From: Paracoccus zeaxanthinifaciens ATCC 21588
GTDB taxonomy: Bacteria > Pseudomonadota > Alphaproteobacteria > Rhodobacterales > Rhodobacteraceae
Direction of reading: 5' to 3'
DNA: 64,000 bases
Assembly: GCF_000420145.1 (NCBI RefSeq)
Contig: NZ_ATUJ01000009.1
Location: forward strand, 54,263-118,262
The first letter of the stretch is position 1. Every line of letters starts with the position of its first letter. This document shows, in pieces, positions 42,553-50,408 of this stretch. The notes under the pieces were generated by a model. That model was not told where the DNA came from and searched no databases. It saw only the letters and a program-made list of their open reading frames with translations. Position numbers and translations under genes: made by a program.

Positions 42553-43759
42553 TCGGACCCAGCTGGCTGAAGGGCGGCCTGATCAGCGTTCGTTGCGCGA
42601 TGCCGGGCTGGCCCTTGCGCATCAGGAACGAGGTCACGGCCTCGCCGGTGCCGACCTGCTGGATCGCATCCGCGATGTCGAAATCGGGGTTCGGGCGATA
42701 GTTTTCAGCTGCATCGCGAAGCGCCTTCTGATCCTTCGCGGTAAAGGCGCGAAGCGCGTGCTGAACGCGGTTGCCCAGCTGACCCAGCACGCCATCGGGG
42801 ATATCGGCGGGGTTCTGGCTGACGAACCAGACGCTGACACCCTTGGACCGGATCAGGCGTGCGACGCGTTCGACCTTCTCGACCAGCGCCTTGGGGGCGT
42901 CGTCGAACAGCAGATGCGCCTCGTCGAAGAAGAACGCGGCCTTCGGGCGGTCGGGATCGCCCACCTCGGGCAGCTGCTCGAACAGTTCCGACAGCAGCCA
43001 CAGCAGGAACGTCGCATAGAGCCGCGGCGCGTTCATCAGCTTGTCCGCGGCCAGCACGTTGATCACGCCCTTGCCGGACGCGTCACGACGCAGCAGGTCG
43101 GACAGTTCCAGCGCAGGCTCGCCGAACAGGCGGTCGCCGCCCTCGTTCTCGAGCACCAGCAACGCGCGCTGGATCGCGCCGACGCTGGCCGTGCTGACAT
43201 TGCCATAGCGCAGCGACAGGTCCGAGGCGTTCTGGCCGACCCAGATCAGCATAGATTGCAGATCCTTCAGATCCAGCAGGGGCAGAGCCTCTTCGTCGGC
43301 CACGCGGAAGGCGATGTTCATCACCCCCTCCTGCGCCGGGGTCAGGCCCATCAGGCGCGACAGCAGCAGCGGGCCCATCTCGGCCGGGGTGGTGCGGACG
43401 GGATGGCCCTGTTCGCCCCAGACATCCCAGAAGGTCACCGGGAAATCCTGGTAATCCAGCGTCAGGCCGATGCGGTCGGCGCGTGATACGAAGGCATCGT
43501 GCAGCTTGGCCGTTTCAGACCCGCTGCGCGCAAGCCCCGAAAGATCGCCCTTCACATCGGCCAGGAACACCGGAACGCCGGCCAGCGACAGGCTCTCGGC
43601 CAGGGTCTGCAGCGTCACCGTCTTGCCGGTGCCCGTCGCCCCCGCGATCAGGCCGTGACGGTTGGCATATTGCAGCAGGATCGTCTCGGGGGTGGCGTAA
43701 TCGGCACCTGCACCGCCGACGAAGGCGGTGCCGTTCTCAAGATCCAGAATCCCGGCCAT
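42191..43759 (-). CDS. HerA-like ATPase (DUF853, YjgR family)
   Basis: 522 residues. Hexameric HerA/FtsK-type ATPase. Walker A GATGTGKTVTLQTLAE is near residue 40, Walker B with KAAFFFDEAHLLF is in the middle, and KVERVARLIRSKGVSVWFVSQNP is the sensor region. An Ala/Glu-rich segment (EAAAKAAEEERADDDLFDMPEGQ) and a basic C-terminus (KTKRSSRSD to LLGKRR) follow. Stand-alone, without NurA or defence partners. Physiological role is unknown in this family. Confidence 0.85.
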   Translation of the reverse strand: MAGILDLENGTAFVGGAGADYATPETILLQYANRHGLIAGATGTGKTVTLQTLAESLSLAGVPVFLADVKGDLSGLARSGSETAKLHDAFVSRADRIGLTLDYQDFPVTFWDVWGEQGHPVRTTPAEMGPLLLSRLMGLTPAQEGVMNIAFRVADEEALPLLDLKDLQSMLIWVGQNASDLSLRYGNVSTASVGAIQRALLVLENEGGDRLFGEPALELSDLLRRDASGKGVINVLAADKLMNAPRLYATFLLWLLSELFEQLPEVGDPDRPKAAFFFDEAHLLFDDAPKALVEKVERVARLIRSKGVSVWFVSQNPADIPDGVLGQLGNRVQHALRAFTAKDQKALRDAAENYRPNPDFDIADAIQQVGTGEAVTSFLMRKGQPGIAQRTLIRPPFSQLGPITAAERAEVLANSAMGVKYDKTLDRESAHEILARRTAEAAAKAAEEERADDDLFDMPEGQSGYNRGRRYEPHARPTKTKRSSRSDSIAETFGKSLARQLGTRTGQALVRGVLGSLLGKRR

Positions 43760-43884
43760 CTTTCCTCCTCGGGGCGCAACACTCGCATAGAAAAGACATT
43801 CTTAACGTTCGTTTGGCAAGTTTCCATTGTTCGGATCACGGGTCGCGGTGGCCTGTCGGGCCGGATGTTCCTCCCTTCCAGACT

Positions 43885-43911
43885 GGCCGCACCTTCGGGT
43901 GCGGCCCTTTT
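43885..43911 (+). terminator. Orphan intrinsic terminator
   Basis: GGCCGCACC (43885-43893), TTCG tetraloop, GGTGCGGCC (43898-43906), then CTTTTT. No plus-strand gene precedes it. Confidence 0.85.
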
Positions 43912-43938
43912 TGTAACCTTCAGGATATGTCTGCATGG

Positions 43939-43967
43939 TTGACTGATCACGCCATCGCGACTAGCGT
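43939..43967 (+). promoter_or_regulatory. Predicted promoter of a candidate small RNA
   Basis: TTGACT (43939-43944), 17-base spacer, TAGCGT (43962-43967) preceded by C. Same -35 and -10 hexamers as the promoter at 51689-51716. Confidence 0.5.
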
Positions 43968-43973
43968 GCAGGC

Positions 43974-44050
43974 AATGATGACCGGCCAGTCCGGCAGGGA
44001 GAAATGCGAAAGCATGGGCCGCAGCAAAAGCTGCGGCCTTTCGCATTTTC
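43974..44050 (+). ncRNA. Candidate small RNA of about 75-80 nt
   Basis: Predicted start about 43974, end in the T run at 44046-44049. The 5' part has a small CCGG-CCAGT-CCGG hairpin (43982-43994). The 3' part is a two-level stem: AAATGCGAAA (44002-44011) with TTTCGCATTT (44039-44048), a five-base bulge, and GGCCGCAG (44017-44024) with CTGCGGCC (44031-44038). A short ORF starting at 43976 reads through the hairpin and looks unlike a protein. No family recognised. Confidence 0.4.
44002..44050 (+). terminator. Long bulged hairpin, terminator-like
   Basis: 18 paired bases in two stacked stems around loop CAAAAG, followed by TTTTC. It would end the candidate small RNA. Confidence 0.65.
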
Positions 44051-44110
44051 GTCCATGCATCAGGTGCTTGTGCTCAAGGCATGGTGATGCCAGCTTCGAT
44101 CCGTAAATCG

Positions 44111-44139
44111 CTGACAAGCCGCGCGGCTCATGCTAGGTC
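44111..44139 (+). promoter_or_regulatory. Predicted promoter of the IalB-like gene
   Basis: CTGACA (44111-44116), 17-base spacer, TAGGTC (44134-44139), preceded by C. About 27 bases before the ribosome site GGGAAG. Confidence 0.45.
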
Positions 44140-44172
44140 GCGGCAATGGATCGAGCAAAGGGAAGAAAACAC

Positions 44173-44943
44173 ATGCTCAAGACCACCTCGCAGGCACTTG
44201 CCGCGGCGCTGGCCCTGATCGCCGTTCCGGCCTTCACCCACAGCGCGCTGGCGCAGGACGCGACCCCGTCCGAGGAGCAGCCCGAAGCCGCGGCAGAGAC
44301 CAGCACGGATGCGCCCGAAGACACGTCCGAGGCCGATGCCACGGCAGAGACCGCGGACGACGCCGCCGATACGCCCGCAGACGAGGCGCCCGCAGATGAG
44401 GCAGCCGTCGCCCAAAGCGCCGCTACCGAGGAAGGCGAAGCGCCCGGAAGCTACTATGCCAAGTCCGAGCATGGCGACTGGATGATCCGCTGCATCCGCG
44501 CAGACCAGGGCAAGGACCCCTGCGAGATGTACAAGCTGCTGAGCGATCAGAACGACAACGCCGTTGCCGAATTCTCGCTGGTGCCGCTGACGAACGGTGA
44601 TGTCGCTGCCGGTGCCACGTTGGTCGCGCCGCTCGAGACGGACCTGATCGAGGGCGTCGGCATGCAGATCGACGGCGGCGAGGTTCGCGGCTATCCCTTC
44701 GCGTTCTGCGCACCGGTCGGCTGCGTTTCGCGCCTGGGCTTCACCAAGGCCGAACTGGCCGGTCTGAAGGGCGGCCGCGAGGCGACGCTGCAACTGCTGC
44801 CCTTCGGTGGCGACCCCGAGAAGCCCGTGCGCCTGCCCGTCTCTCTGACCGGCTTCACGGCCGCCTTCGACGAGCTTTCGGCCTATGCCCAGGCGCCCGA
44901 GGCCGAGGCCGAGGAAGAGACCGAAGAGGCTCCGGCCGAGTAA
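44173..44943 (+). CDS. Invasion-associated locus B (IalB) family protein
   Basis: 256 residues from ATG 44173 with AAAGGGAAG upstream. A Sec signal peptide (LALIAVPAFTHSALAQ) is followed by an acidic Ala/Glu/Thr/Asp-rich linker of about 65 residues, then the IalB domain from about residue 103: SEHGDWMIRCI, CEMYKLLSDQND, and a conserved cysteine pair in FAFCAPVGCVSRLGF. A second acidic tail (EAEAEEETEEAPAE) ends it. IalB domains are common in free-living alphaproteobacteria and do not imply pathogenicity. Periplasmic; function unknown. Confidence 0.85.
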   Translation: MLKTTSQALAAALALIAVPAFTHSALAQDATPSEEQPEAAAETSTDAPEDTSEADATAETADDAADTPADEAPADEAAVAQSAATEEGEAPGSYYAKSEHGDWMIRCIRADQGKDPCEMYKLLSDQNDNAVAEFSLVPLTNGDVAAGATLVAPLETDLIEGVGMQIDGGEVRGYPFAFCAPVGCVSRLGFTKAELAGLKGGREATLQLLPFGGDPEKPVRLPVSLTGFTAAFDELSAYAQAPEAEAEEETEEAPAE

Positions 44944-44961
44944 TCGCCGGACAGGACATGC

Positions 44962-44991
44962 AAAAGGCCGCGCCATCCAGCGCGGCCTTTT
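44962..44991. terminator. Bidirectional terminator between IalB-like and KAS genes
   Basis: Perfect 11-bp stem AAAAGGCCGCG (44962-44972) and CGCGGCCTTTT (44981-44991), 8-base loop, with T runs on both strands. Confidence 0.88.
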
Positions 44992-45010
44992 CAATTGTGG
45001 ACGGGCGTTG

Positions 45011-46333
45011 TCAGACGCGACGCAGCGCGATGACCGCGTTCAGCCCGCCAAAGGCGAAGGCGTTGGACAGCACGGCATCGACCGTGGCCTCGCGGGCCTC
45101 GTTCGGGACGACGTCCAGCGCGCATTCCGGGTCCGGCTCCTGGTAATTGATCGTCGGCGCGATCACGCCGTCGCGCAGCGCCATGATGCAGGCCAGCAAT
45201 TCGACCGCGCCGGTCCCGCCGATCAGGTGCCCATGCATCGACTTGGTCGAGCTGATCATCAGCCGATCCGCATGATGCCCGAAGGCCCGCGCGACCGCCG
45301 CGCATTCGGTCTTGTCATTCGCCGCCGTTCCGGTCCCGTGCGCGTTGATATAGCCGACCTGCTCGGGGTTCAGACCCGCATCGGCGATCGCACCGCTGAT
45401 CGCGCGTTCCGCCCCCTGGGCCGACGGCATGACGATGTCCTGCGCATCCGACGACATGGCAAAGCCCACGACCTCGGCCAGGATCTCGGCGCCGCGGGCC
45501 TTGGCGTGTTCATAGCTTTCGAAGACGAAGACGCCCGCACCCTCGCCCTGCACCATGCCGTTGCGGTTGGCGCTGAAGGGGCGGCAGGCGTCCTTGGACA
45601 TCACGCGCAGCCCTTCCCACGCCTTGACGCCGCCAAAGCACAGCATGGCCTCGGACCCGCCCGACAGCATCACCTCGGCCGCGCCCGACCGCACCATCTG
45701 GAACGCCAGCCCCATCGCGTGGTTCGAACTGGCGCAGGCCGTCGCGACCGTGAACGCCGGGCCGCGCAGGCCGAACTCCATGCTGACATGGCTGGCGGCC
45801 GCGTTGTTCATCAGCTTGGGCACGACGAAGGGATGGACGCGGTTCTTGCCCTCTTCGTAGACGGCGCGATAATTCTCGTCCCAGGTGTTCAGGCCGCCGC
45901 CTGCCGTGCCCAGGATCACCCCCGACCGCAGGCCGAGCGCGCCTTCGAAATGCAGCCCCGACTGTTCCACGGCCTGCTTGGCGGCAAGCAGCGTGAACTG
46001 CGTGAACTTGTCATAGAGCAGGATCTGCTGGCGGTTGAAATAGGTCTCGGGCGACCAGTTGTGGACCTGCGCGCCGATCTGGATGGACAGGCGTTCGACG
46101 TCGCGAAACTCCAGCTGGGTGATCCCGCAGCGCCCCTCGCGATAGGCCTCCATCGTGGTCTTCACGTCATGGCCAAGCGCGTTGATCGTGCCCGCGCCGG
46201 TGATCACGACGCGGCGCAGGCCGTCGCGGCGCAGCTCGCCCGCGCTGGTCGCGACCTTGGGGGCCGCGACCCCCGCATCGATCCGCGCTTCCTTGCTGGC
46301 CCGCGCGGCCTTCTCGGATTTCTTGCCGCTCAT
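45011..46333 (-). CDS. Beta-ketoacyl-ACP synthase (KAS II-like)
   Basis: 440 residues. The first 35 are a Lys/Ala-rich extension absent from FabF. The thiolase-fold catalytic triad is intact: Cys in VATACASSNHAMG, His in NAHGTGTAANDK, His in KSMHGHLIGGTGAVE. Its ATG overlaps the stop of the ACP gene, which follows lpxD, so it probably elongates acyl chains on that ACP for an envelope lipid such as lipid A; this is inference from the operon. A general fabF is expected elsewhere in the genome. Confidence 0.88.
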   Translation of the reverse strand: MSGKKSEKAARASKEARIDAGVAAPKVATSAGELRRDGLRRVVITGAGTINALGHDVKTTMEAYREGRCGITQLEFRDVERLSIQIGAQVHNWSPETYFNRQQILLYDKFTQFTLLAAKQAVEQSGLHFEGALGLRSGVILGTAGGGLNTWDENYRAVYEEGKNRVHPFVVPKLMNNAAASHVSMEFGLRGPAFTVATACASSNHAMGLAFQMVRSGAAEVMLSGGSEAMLCFGGVKAWEGLRVMSKDACRPFSANRNGMVQGEGAGVFVFESYEHAKARGAEILAEVVGFAMSSDAQDIVMPSAQGAERAISGAIADAGLNPEQVGYINAHGTGTAANDKTECAAVARAFGHHADRLMISSTKSMHGHLIGGTGAVELLACIMALRDGVIAPTINYQEPDPECALDVVPNEAREATVDAVLSNAFAFGGLNAVIALRRV

Positions 46334-46596
46334 GCCGCCTTCTGCGCCACCAGCCGCTCGACCGCGGCGATGATGGTGCCCATGTTCGAGATGTCGAATT
46401 CCGATTTCTCGGGCTCGTTCGCGTTGAAGGGGATCGAGATGTCGAACTCCTCCTCGATGGCGAAGATCGATTCCACCAGGCCCAGGCTGTCGATGCCCAG
46501 TTCTTCCGGCGTGGCGTCATCCGTCACCTGATCGGGTTCCAGCATGGCCTGTTCGGCGATGATGGCGCGGATGCGGGATTTGATGTCGTCAGTCAT
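46330..46596 (-). CDS. Acyl carrier protein (dedicated, second-type)
   Basis: 88 residues from ATG 46596, preceded by GGAGGCC. The phosphopantetheine attachment Ser is in ELGIDSLGLVESIF. The helix II and III region (EEEFDISIPFNANEPEKSEFDISN) is longer and less acidic than in AcpP and somewhat like AcpXL. It lies between lpxD (11-base gap) and a KAS gene (ATGA overlap), which suggests a special carrier for one lipid product rather than bulk fatty acid synthesis. Confidence 0.88.
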   Translation of the reverse strand: MTDDIKSRIRAIIAEQAMLEPDQVTDDATPEELGIDSLGLVESIFAIEEEFDISIPFNANEPEKSEFDISNMGTIIAAVERLVAQKAA

Positions 46597-46607
46597 GTGG
46601 CCTCCTA

Positions 46608-47708
46608 TCAGTCCTTTTCCGACAGGCGTGTAACGATTTCCTGAAGCTTGGACAGCTGTTGCGAAAAACGTGGCAGACGGCGGACGGCTTTCTGGATCTC
46701 CAGCTGCGTCTCCATCTTGACGGCGGGGTTGCCCAGGACGACGCGCCCCGAGGGAACGCGCGTGAAGATCTTGCTGGCGCCGCCCGCGATCACGTCGTCG
46801 CCGATCTCGATATTGTCGTTGACGCCGACCTTGCCCGCAAGGACGACGCGGTCGCCGACCCTGGACGATCCCGCGATGCCGACCTGGCTGCACAGAAGAC
46901 AGTCATCGCCGATGACGACGTTGTGGCCCAGCATCACCAGGTTGTCGATCTTGGTGCCGTTGCCGATGCGGGTCGCGCGGATGGTGCCGCGGTCGATCGT
47001 GGCATTGGCGCCGATCTCGACGTCGTCGCCGATCTCGACCGCCCCGAGCGAGTGGATCCGCGTCCAGTGCTGCTGGTTGATCGCGGCCCGCGCCCCGAGC
47101 GTGCGGCGGATCTCCTCGATGCCGGATTCCTCGGGGGTGACGAACGAGAAGCCGTCCCCGCCGATCACCGCGTTGGACTGGACGATCAGCCGGTCGCCCG
47201 CGACGACCCCGTGACCGATCCGAACACCCGCATGCAGCAACGCGTCGTCACCGATCCGCGCGCCGCGACCGATGCTGGCATGCGCGCCGATGCGCACGCG
47301 CGCGCCGATGGTGACGCCCGCGCCGATCACCACGAAAGGCGCGATGGCCGCGCCTTCGCCGATGGTCGCGCTCGGGTCGATCACCGCGCTCGGGTGGATG
47401 CCGTCCGGGATGTCGGGGCCGGGATCGAAGGCGCGGGTCAGGCCCGCCATCACCAGCCGGGGGCGGGGCGCAAAGATGGCGGCACGCAGGCCCAGGGCCT
47501 CGGGGTCCATCCCCTCGGCCAGCAGCGCGACGCTGCCGGGTGCCAGGCTGTCGGCGTATTTCGGGGCCATCGCCAAGGCGATCTGGCCGCCCTCCTCGGT
47601 TACCGGCGCGGTTGAGGCGGGCTCTCCTGCGCCGGTGACGCGGATGGTGCCGTCGCCCCACATCCGTGCATCCAGAGCGCGGGCAAGTTCCTCGATCGTG
47701 ACAGCCAT
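46608..47708 (-). CDS. lpxD: UDP-3-O-acylglucosamine N-acyltransferase LpxD
   Basis: 366 residues from ATG 47708. Adds the second 3-hydroxyacyl chain to UDP-3-acyl-GlcN. N-terminal uridine-binding domain (1-110), then a long left-handed beta helix of hexapeptide repeats, with the catalytic His in VMLGHNVVIGD and GIAGSSRVGD after it. C-terminal helix residues 335-366 (LEIQKAVRRLPRFSQQLSKL). It lies far from the fabZ-lpxA-lpxI-lpxB operon and leads its own operon with acp and KAS genes. Confidence 0.95.
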   Translation of the reverse strand: MAVTIEELARALDARMWGDGTIRVTGAGEPASTAPVTEEGGQIALAMAPKYADSLAPGSVALLAEGMDPEALGLRAAIFAPRPRLVMAGLTRAFDPGPDIPDGIHPSAVIDPSATIGEGAAIAPFVVIGAGVTIGARVRIGAHASIGRGARIGDDALLHAGVRIGHGVVAGDRLIVQSNAVIGGDGFSFVTPEESGIEEIRRTLGARAAINQQHWTRIHSLGAVEIGDDVEIGANATIDRGTIRATRIGNGTKIDNLVMLGHNVVIGDDCLLCSQVGIAGSSRVGDRVVLAGKVGVNDNIEIGDDVIAGGASKIFTRVPSGRVVLGNPAVKMETQLEIQKAVRRLPRFSQQLSKLQEIVTRLSEKD

Positions 47709-47784
47709 TCGGGCCCCCTTTCCTTCTGGTCCGGGGATTACCGCGTTTGGGCGCCCCGTGCCAGCGAAAGCGGCAGCCCCGCCG

Positions 47785-49398
47785 TCACGTAGTCCCGTCG
47801 TCGAAGCCCTCGCGGACCATCGCCTGCCAGATCCGCGCATCGCGGCCATAGATGTCGCGATGCGTGTCGATCCCGCCCCGACCGTCAGGCCAGGCGGTGA
47901 AATAAACGAGGTGCACCGGCACGGCGGGCTTCAGCCGCAGCCAGCGTTCCTGCCCGCTGTCGCGCGCGTTCTGGAAGGTCGCCGCCGCGTCGCGGACCTG
48001 CGGTTCCAGCAGCAGGCGCGCGAAATCCTGCGGGTCGCCCAAGCGGATGCAGCCGTTCGACTCGGCCCGGACGCGGTTGCCGAACAGGTGCTTCGAGGGC
48101 GTGTCGTGCAGATAGATGTTCCACTTGTTCGGGAAGATGAACTTGACCGTGCCCAAGGCATTGTCGTCGCTCGGGTTCTGGCGCAGCCGGAAGGGGAAGC
48201 TGCGTTCGTCATAGGCCGCGAAATCGACGCTGTCGCGATCCACGACGCGGCCCCGGCGGTCGATCACGTCCAGGTGCGACAGCGCATGGCGATTGGCCTG
48301 AAGCCGCGGCAGGTAATCCCGCACCGTGATCGAGCGCGGCACGTTCCAGCTGGGATTGACCACCACGTTCGCCATCATGTCCGAGAATTCGGGCGTGCGC
48401 CAATTCTCGCGATCCTTGCCGACGACGCTGCGGGTGCGGAAGATCTCTTGCCCGTTCTCGATGACGGTGGTGCTGAATTCGGGAATGTTGACCCAGACAT
48501 AGCGGCCGTCGAAGGACGCGTCGCCCATCCAGCGCAGGCGCTCCATCGCGATCAGGATCGCGCGGCGGCGTTCGGGGGCGACGGCACCGCCGCCATTGAT
48601 CGCGCGGATGGTGCGCGGCCCCGCGATGCCGTCCGCGCCAAGGCCCATCGCACGCTGGTATTCGGCGACCGCCTGAGCCAAAGACGCGTCGAAGGTTTCG
48701 GAATCGCCCGACCCGAACCCGATCGCACCCAGCCTGCGGCGCAGCGCGGTCACCGCGGGGCCTGCGTCACCCTCGCGCCAGATGCCTTCGGGAACGGGCG
48801 CAAGATCGGCGGAAACCTTCAGGTTCTCGGGGCCGGTCAGCGCCTGCTGCAACTGGGCATAGGCCGGGTGACGCGGCGCGGTCTGCATGATCGCGGCAAA
48901 GGGATCGCTGCTGGCGGCAACGCGCTGCATGTCCTCGGCCACCGAGATGTCGGCGCGGCTGCGCTTGATCTCGGGGTCGACGCGGTTCGCGTCCAGCACG
49001 CCCCCCGACAGGTCGCGCAGCAGCATCGCGGCACGGCGGGCATGGATCAGCTCGGCGCTGATCGCATCGCGCGGCGGGCCGATCAGGCCGTCGTCATAGC
49101 GGCCCGAGGGGATGCCATGGGCGGGCATCGCCGCAACAGCCTGGCTCAGCGCCGCGCGCAGGGGCGCACCGCCCTGCCCCGTGAAGACGCGCTCGAGGCC
49201 GTTCGCGCCATAGAAGGCCGCAAGGTCCGGATCGCCCGCAACCTCGGTCGCAAGCGCCATCTGGTCGGCCGAAAAGTTCAGCCGCGGCGCCACCGCAGCC
49301 GTGACCGAGATCACGTTCTTCTGAGCAAAAGCAGGCATCGGGACGGCCGCGACCGCGCCAAGAAATGCCGAGAGAACCAGTTTCGTCGCGAACCGCAT
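47785..49398 (-). CDS. L,D-transpeptidase of the YcbB/LdtD type
   Basis: 537 residues from ATG 49398. A signal peptide (LVLSAFLGAVAAVPMPAFAQ) sends it to the periplasm. Then come a scaffold domain, a peptidoglycan-binding repeat (GDAGPAVTALRRRLGAIG, LGADGIAGPRTIRAIN, about residues 255-325) and a YkuD catalytic domain with YLHDTPSKHLFG and the active-site Cys in ESNGCIRLGD. It makes 3-3 cross-links in peptidoglycan. It lies 76 bp upstream of lpxD on the same strand and is divergent from a MepK-like hydrolase gene. Confidence 0.92.
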   Translation of the reverse strand: MRFATKLVLSAFLGAVAAVPMPAFAQKNVISVTAAVAPRLNFSADQMALATEVAGDPDLAAFYGANGLERVFTGQGGAPLRAALSQAVAAMPAHGIPSGRYDDGLIGPPRDAISAELIHARRAAMLLRDLSGGVLDANRVDPEIKRSRADISVAEDMQRVAASSDPFAAIMQTAPRHPAYAQLQQALTGPENLKVSADLAPVPEGIWREGDAGPAVTALRRRLGAIGFGSGDSETFDASLAQAVAEYQRAMGLGADGIAGPRTIRAINGGGAVAPERRRAILIAMERLRWMGDASFDGRYVWVNIPEFSTTVIENGQEIFRTRSVVGKDRENWRTPEFSDMMANVVVNPSWNVPRSITVRDYLPRLQANRHALSHLDVIDRRGRVVDRDSVDFAAYDERSFPFRLRQNPSDDNALGTVKFIFPNKWNIYLHDTPSKHLFGNRVRAESNGCIRLGDPQDFARLLLEPQVRDAAATFQNARDSGQERWLRLKPAVPVHLVYFTAWPDGRGGIDTHRDIYGRDARIWQAMVREGFDDGTT

Positions 49399-49700
49399 AC
49401 CAGAATGCCCCTTGATACATCGCCATTCTCTCATGTGAACGTTCCGGCAACCAGCATGGGTACCGAGCGGAAAATTCAGCAAGCTCATGCCGTTGCGCAA
49501 ATGTCACAAAAGACCCGCGAACTGTGGCTGCACAACCCTTCGGCGAAATCCCGCCGACCCATCGGCGGAACTCGTGCAGATTGCGCAGAAACAGTTTCCT
49601 GACGCACCGAATTTTGACATATTGTTAGGAAGTCGGGGCTAAACCCGACGGGCCGCGGCAATCCGCGCGCCGAAGAACGAAGCAGGACAGGCGATCTGAC
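49399..49700. other. Divergent promoter region, no gene
   Basis: 302 bp between the L,D-transpeptidase and the MepK-like gene. AT-richer than the neighbouring genes. A good TTGACA at 49614-49619 serves the plus-strand gene. No other structure recognised. Confidence 0.6.
49614..49643 (+). promoter_or_regulatory. Predicted promoter of the MepK-like gene
   Basis: Consensus TTGACA (49614-49619), then GCTAAA at 49638-49643 after 18 bases; -10 is weak and CTAAAC one base on is an alternative. About 60 bases before the ATG. Confidence 0.45.
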
Positions 49701-50261
49701 ATGACAATGGACCTTATCTCCCGTCGCGGCCTTCTGGGTGCTTTCGCGGCGACCAGCGTGGCTGCGGCACCGGTGATGGCCAATGCCTTCGGTTTCCTTC
49801 GCGGTGCCGGCGACATGCGCCGCGTCCGGATGTATTCCGGCCGCACCGGCGAAAGCATCGACACCGTGTACTGGGTGGATGGCAAGTACATCCGCGAAGC
49901 CCTGAACGAGATCAACGTCTTCATGCGCGACTGGCGCACGGGCGAGGCGATCGGCATGGATCCCCGCATGATCGACGTGGCGGCGGCATCCTCGCGGCTG
50001 ATGCAGACGAACGAACCCTACATGATGCTGTCGGGCTACCGCTCGCCCCGGACCAACGCGATGCTGCGTCGGCAATCCAGCGGCGTCGCGCGCAACTCTT
50101 TGCACATGACCGGCAAGGCCGCCGACCTTCGGCTGAAGTCGCGCTCGGTCGCGCAGATGTACCAGGCGGCGGTCGCATGCCGCGCGGGTGGCGTCGGCCG
50201 CTACAGCGGCTCGAACTTCGTGCACATGGATTGCGGGCCGGTCCGTACCTGGGGCCGCTGA
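49701..50261 (+). CDS. DUF882/YcbK (MepK)-like murein endopeptidase
   Basis: 186 residues. A twin-arginine signal (ISRRGLLGAFAATSVAAAP) at the N-terminus. Zinc-site pattern of M15-type peptidases: His and Asp in SLHMTGKAADLRL (seven apart) and HMD in NFVHMDCGPVRTW; the GYRSPRTNAML loop is also typical. E. coli MepK (YcbK) cuts D,D- and 3-3 (L,D) cross-links and its gene is next to ycbB, as here in divergent form. So it probably trims cross-links made by the neighbouring transpeptidase. Confidence 0.88.
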   Translation: MTMDLISRRGLLGAFAATSVAAAPVMANAFGFLRGAGDMRRVRMYSGRTGESIDTVYWVDGKYIREALNEINVFMRDWRTGEAIGMDPRMIDVAAASSRLMQTNEPYMMLSGYRSPRTNAMLRRQSSGVARNSLHMTGKAADLRLKSRSVAQMYQAAVACRAGGVGRYSGSNFVHMDCGPVRTWGR

Positions 50262-50284
50262 TCGCACGGACAGGCGTGACCGCC

Positions 50285-50318
50285 AAAACGCCATCCGCCG
50301 ATGCGGGCGGCGTTTTCC
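50285..50318 (+). terminator. Terminator after the MepK-like gene
   Basis: AAAACGCC (50285-50292) and GGCGTTTT (50309-50316) enclose an inner CCGC-CGAT-GCGG stem; TTTTCC follows. Confidence 0.8.
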
Positions 50319-50328
50319 TTCGTGTTAA

Positions 50329-50353
50329 CAAGCGTAAACGATAATCCTGCTTG
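50329..50353. promoter_or_regulatory. Possible operator before the TetR gene
   Basis: Inverted repeat CAAGC (50329-50333) and GCTTG (50349-50353), with partial extension (AACAAGCG, GCTTGCGTT), 56 bases before the ATG. May be the autoregulatory site. Confidence 0.3.
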
Positions 50354-50408
50354 CGTTAGCGCCCCGCTCAAGTCACCCTGAAGACATAACAAATGTGAAG
50401 GGTTAAGA

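Larger units (their letters stand above)
43760..44172. other. Intergenic region with two orphan terminators, candidate small RNA
   Basis: 413 bp between the start of the HerA-like gene and the start of the IalB-like gene. No supported protein gene. It holds, in plus orientation: an intrinsic terminator at 43885-43911, a promoter-like pair at 43939-43967, a long hairpin at 44002-44048, and a second promoter-like pair at 44111-44139 that serves the IalB gene. The HerA-like promoter must lie near 43760-43800 on the other strand. Confidence 0.6.

Noticed and set aside
42191..43759. HerA-like ATPase as part of a defence system
   Set aside because: No nuclease (NurA), SIR2 or DUF4297 partner is adjacent; it matches the stand-alone DUF853 family.
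44173..44943. Invasion factor suggesting a pathogen
   Set aside because: IalB domains are widespread in environmental alphaproteobacteria; nothing else in the window suggests virulence.
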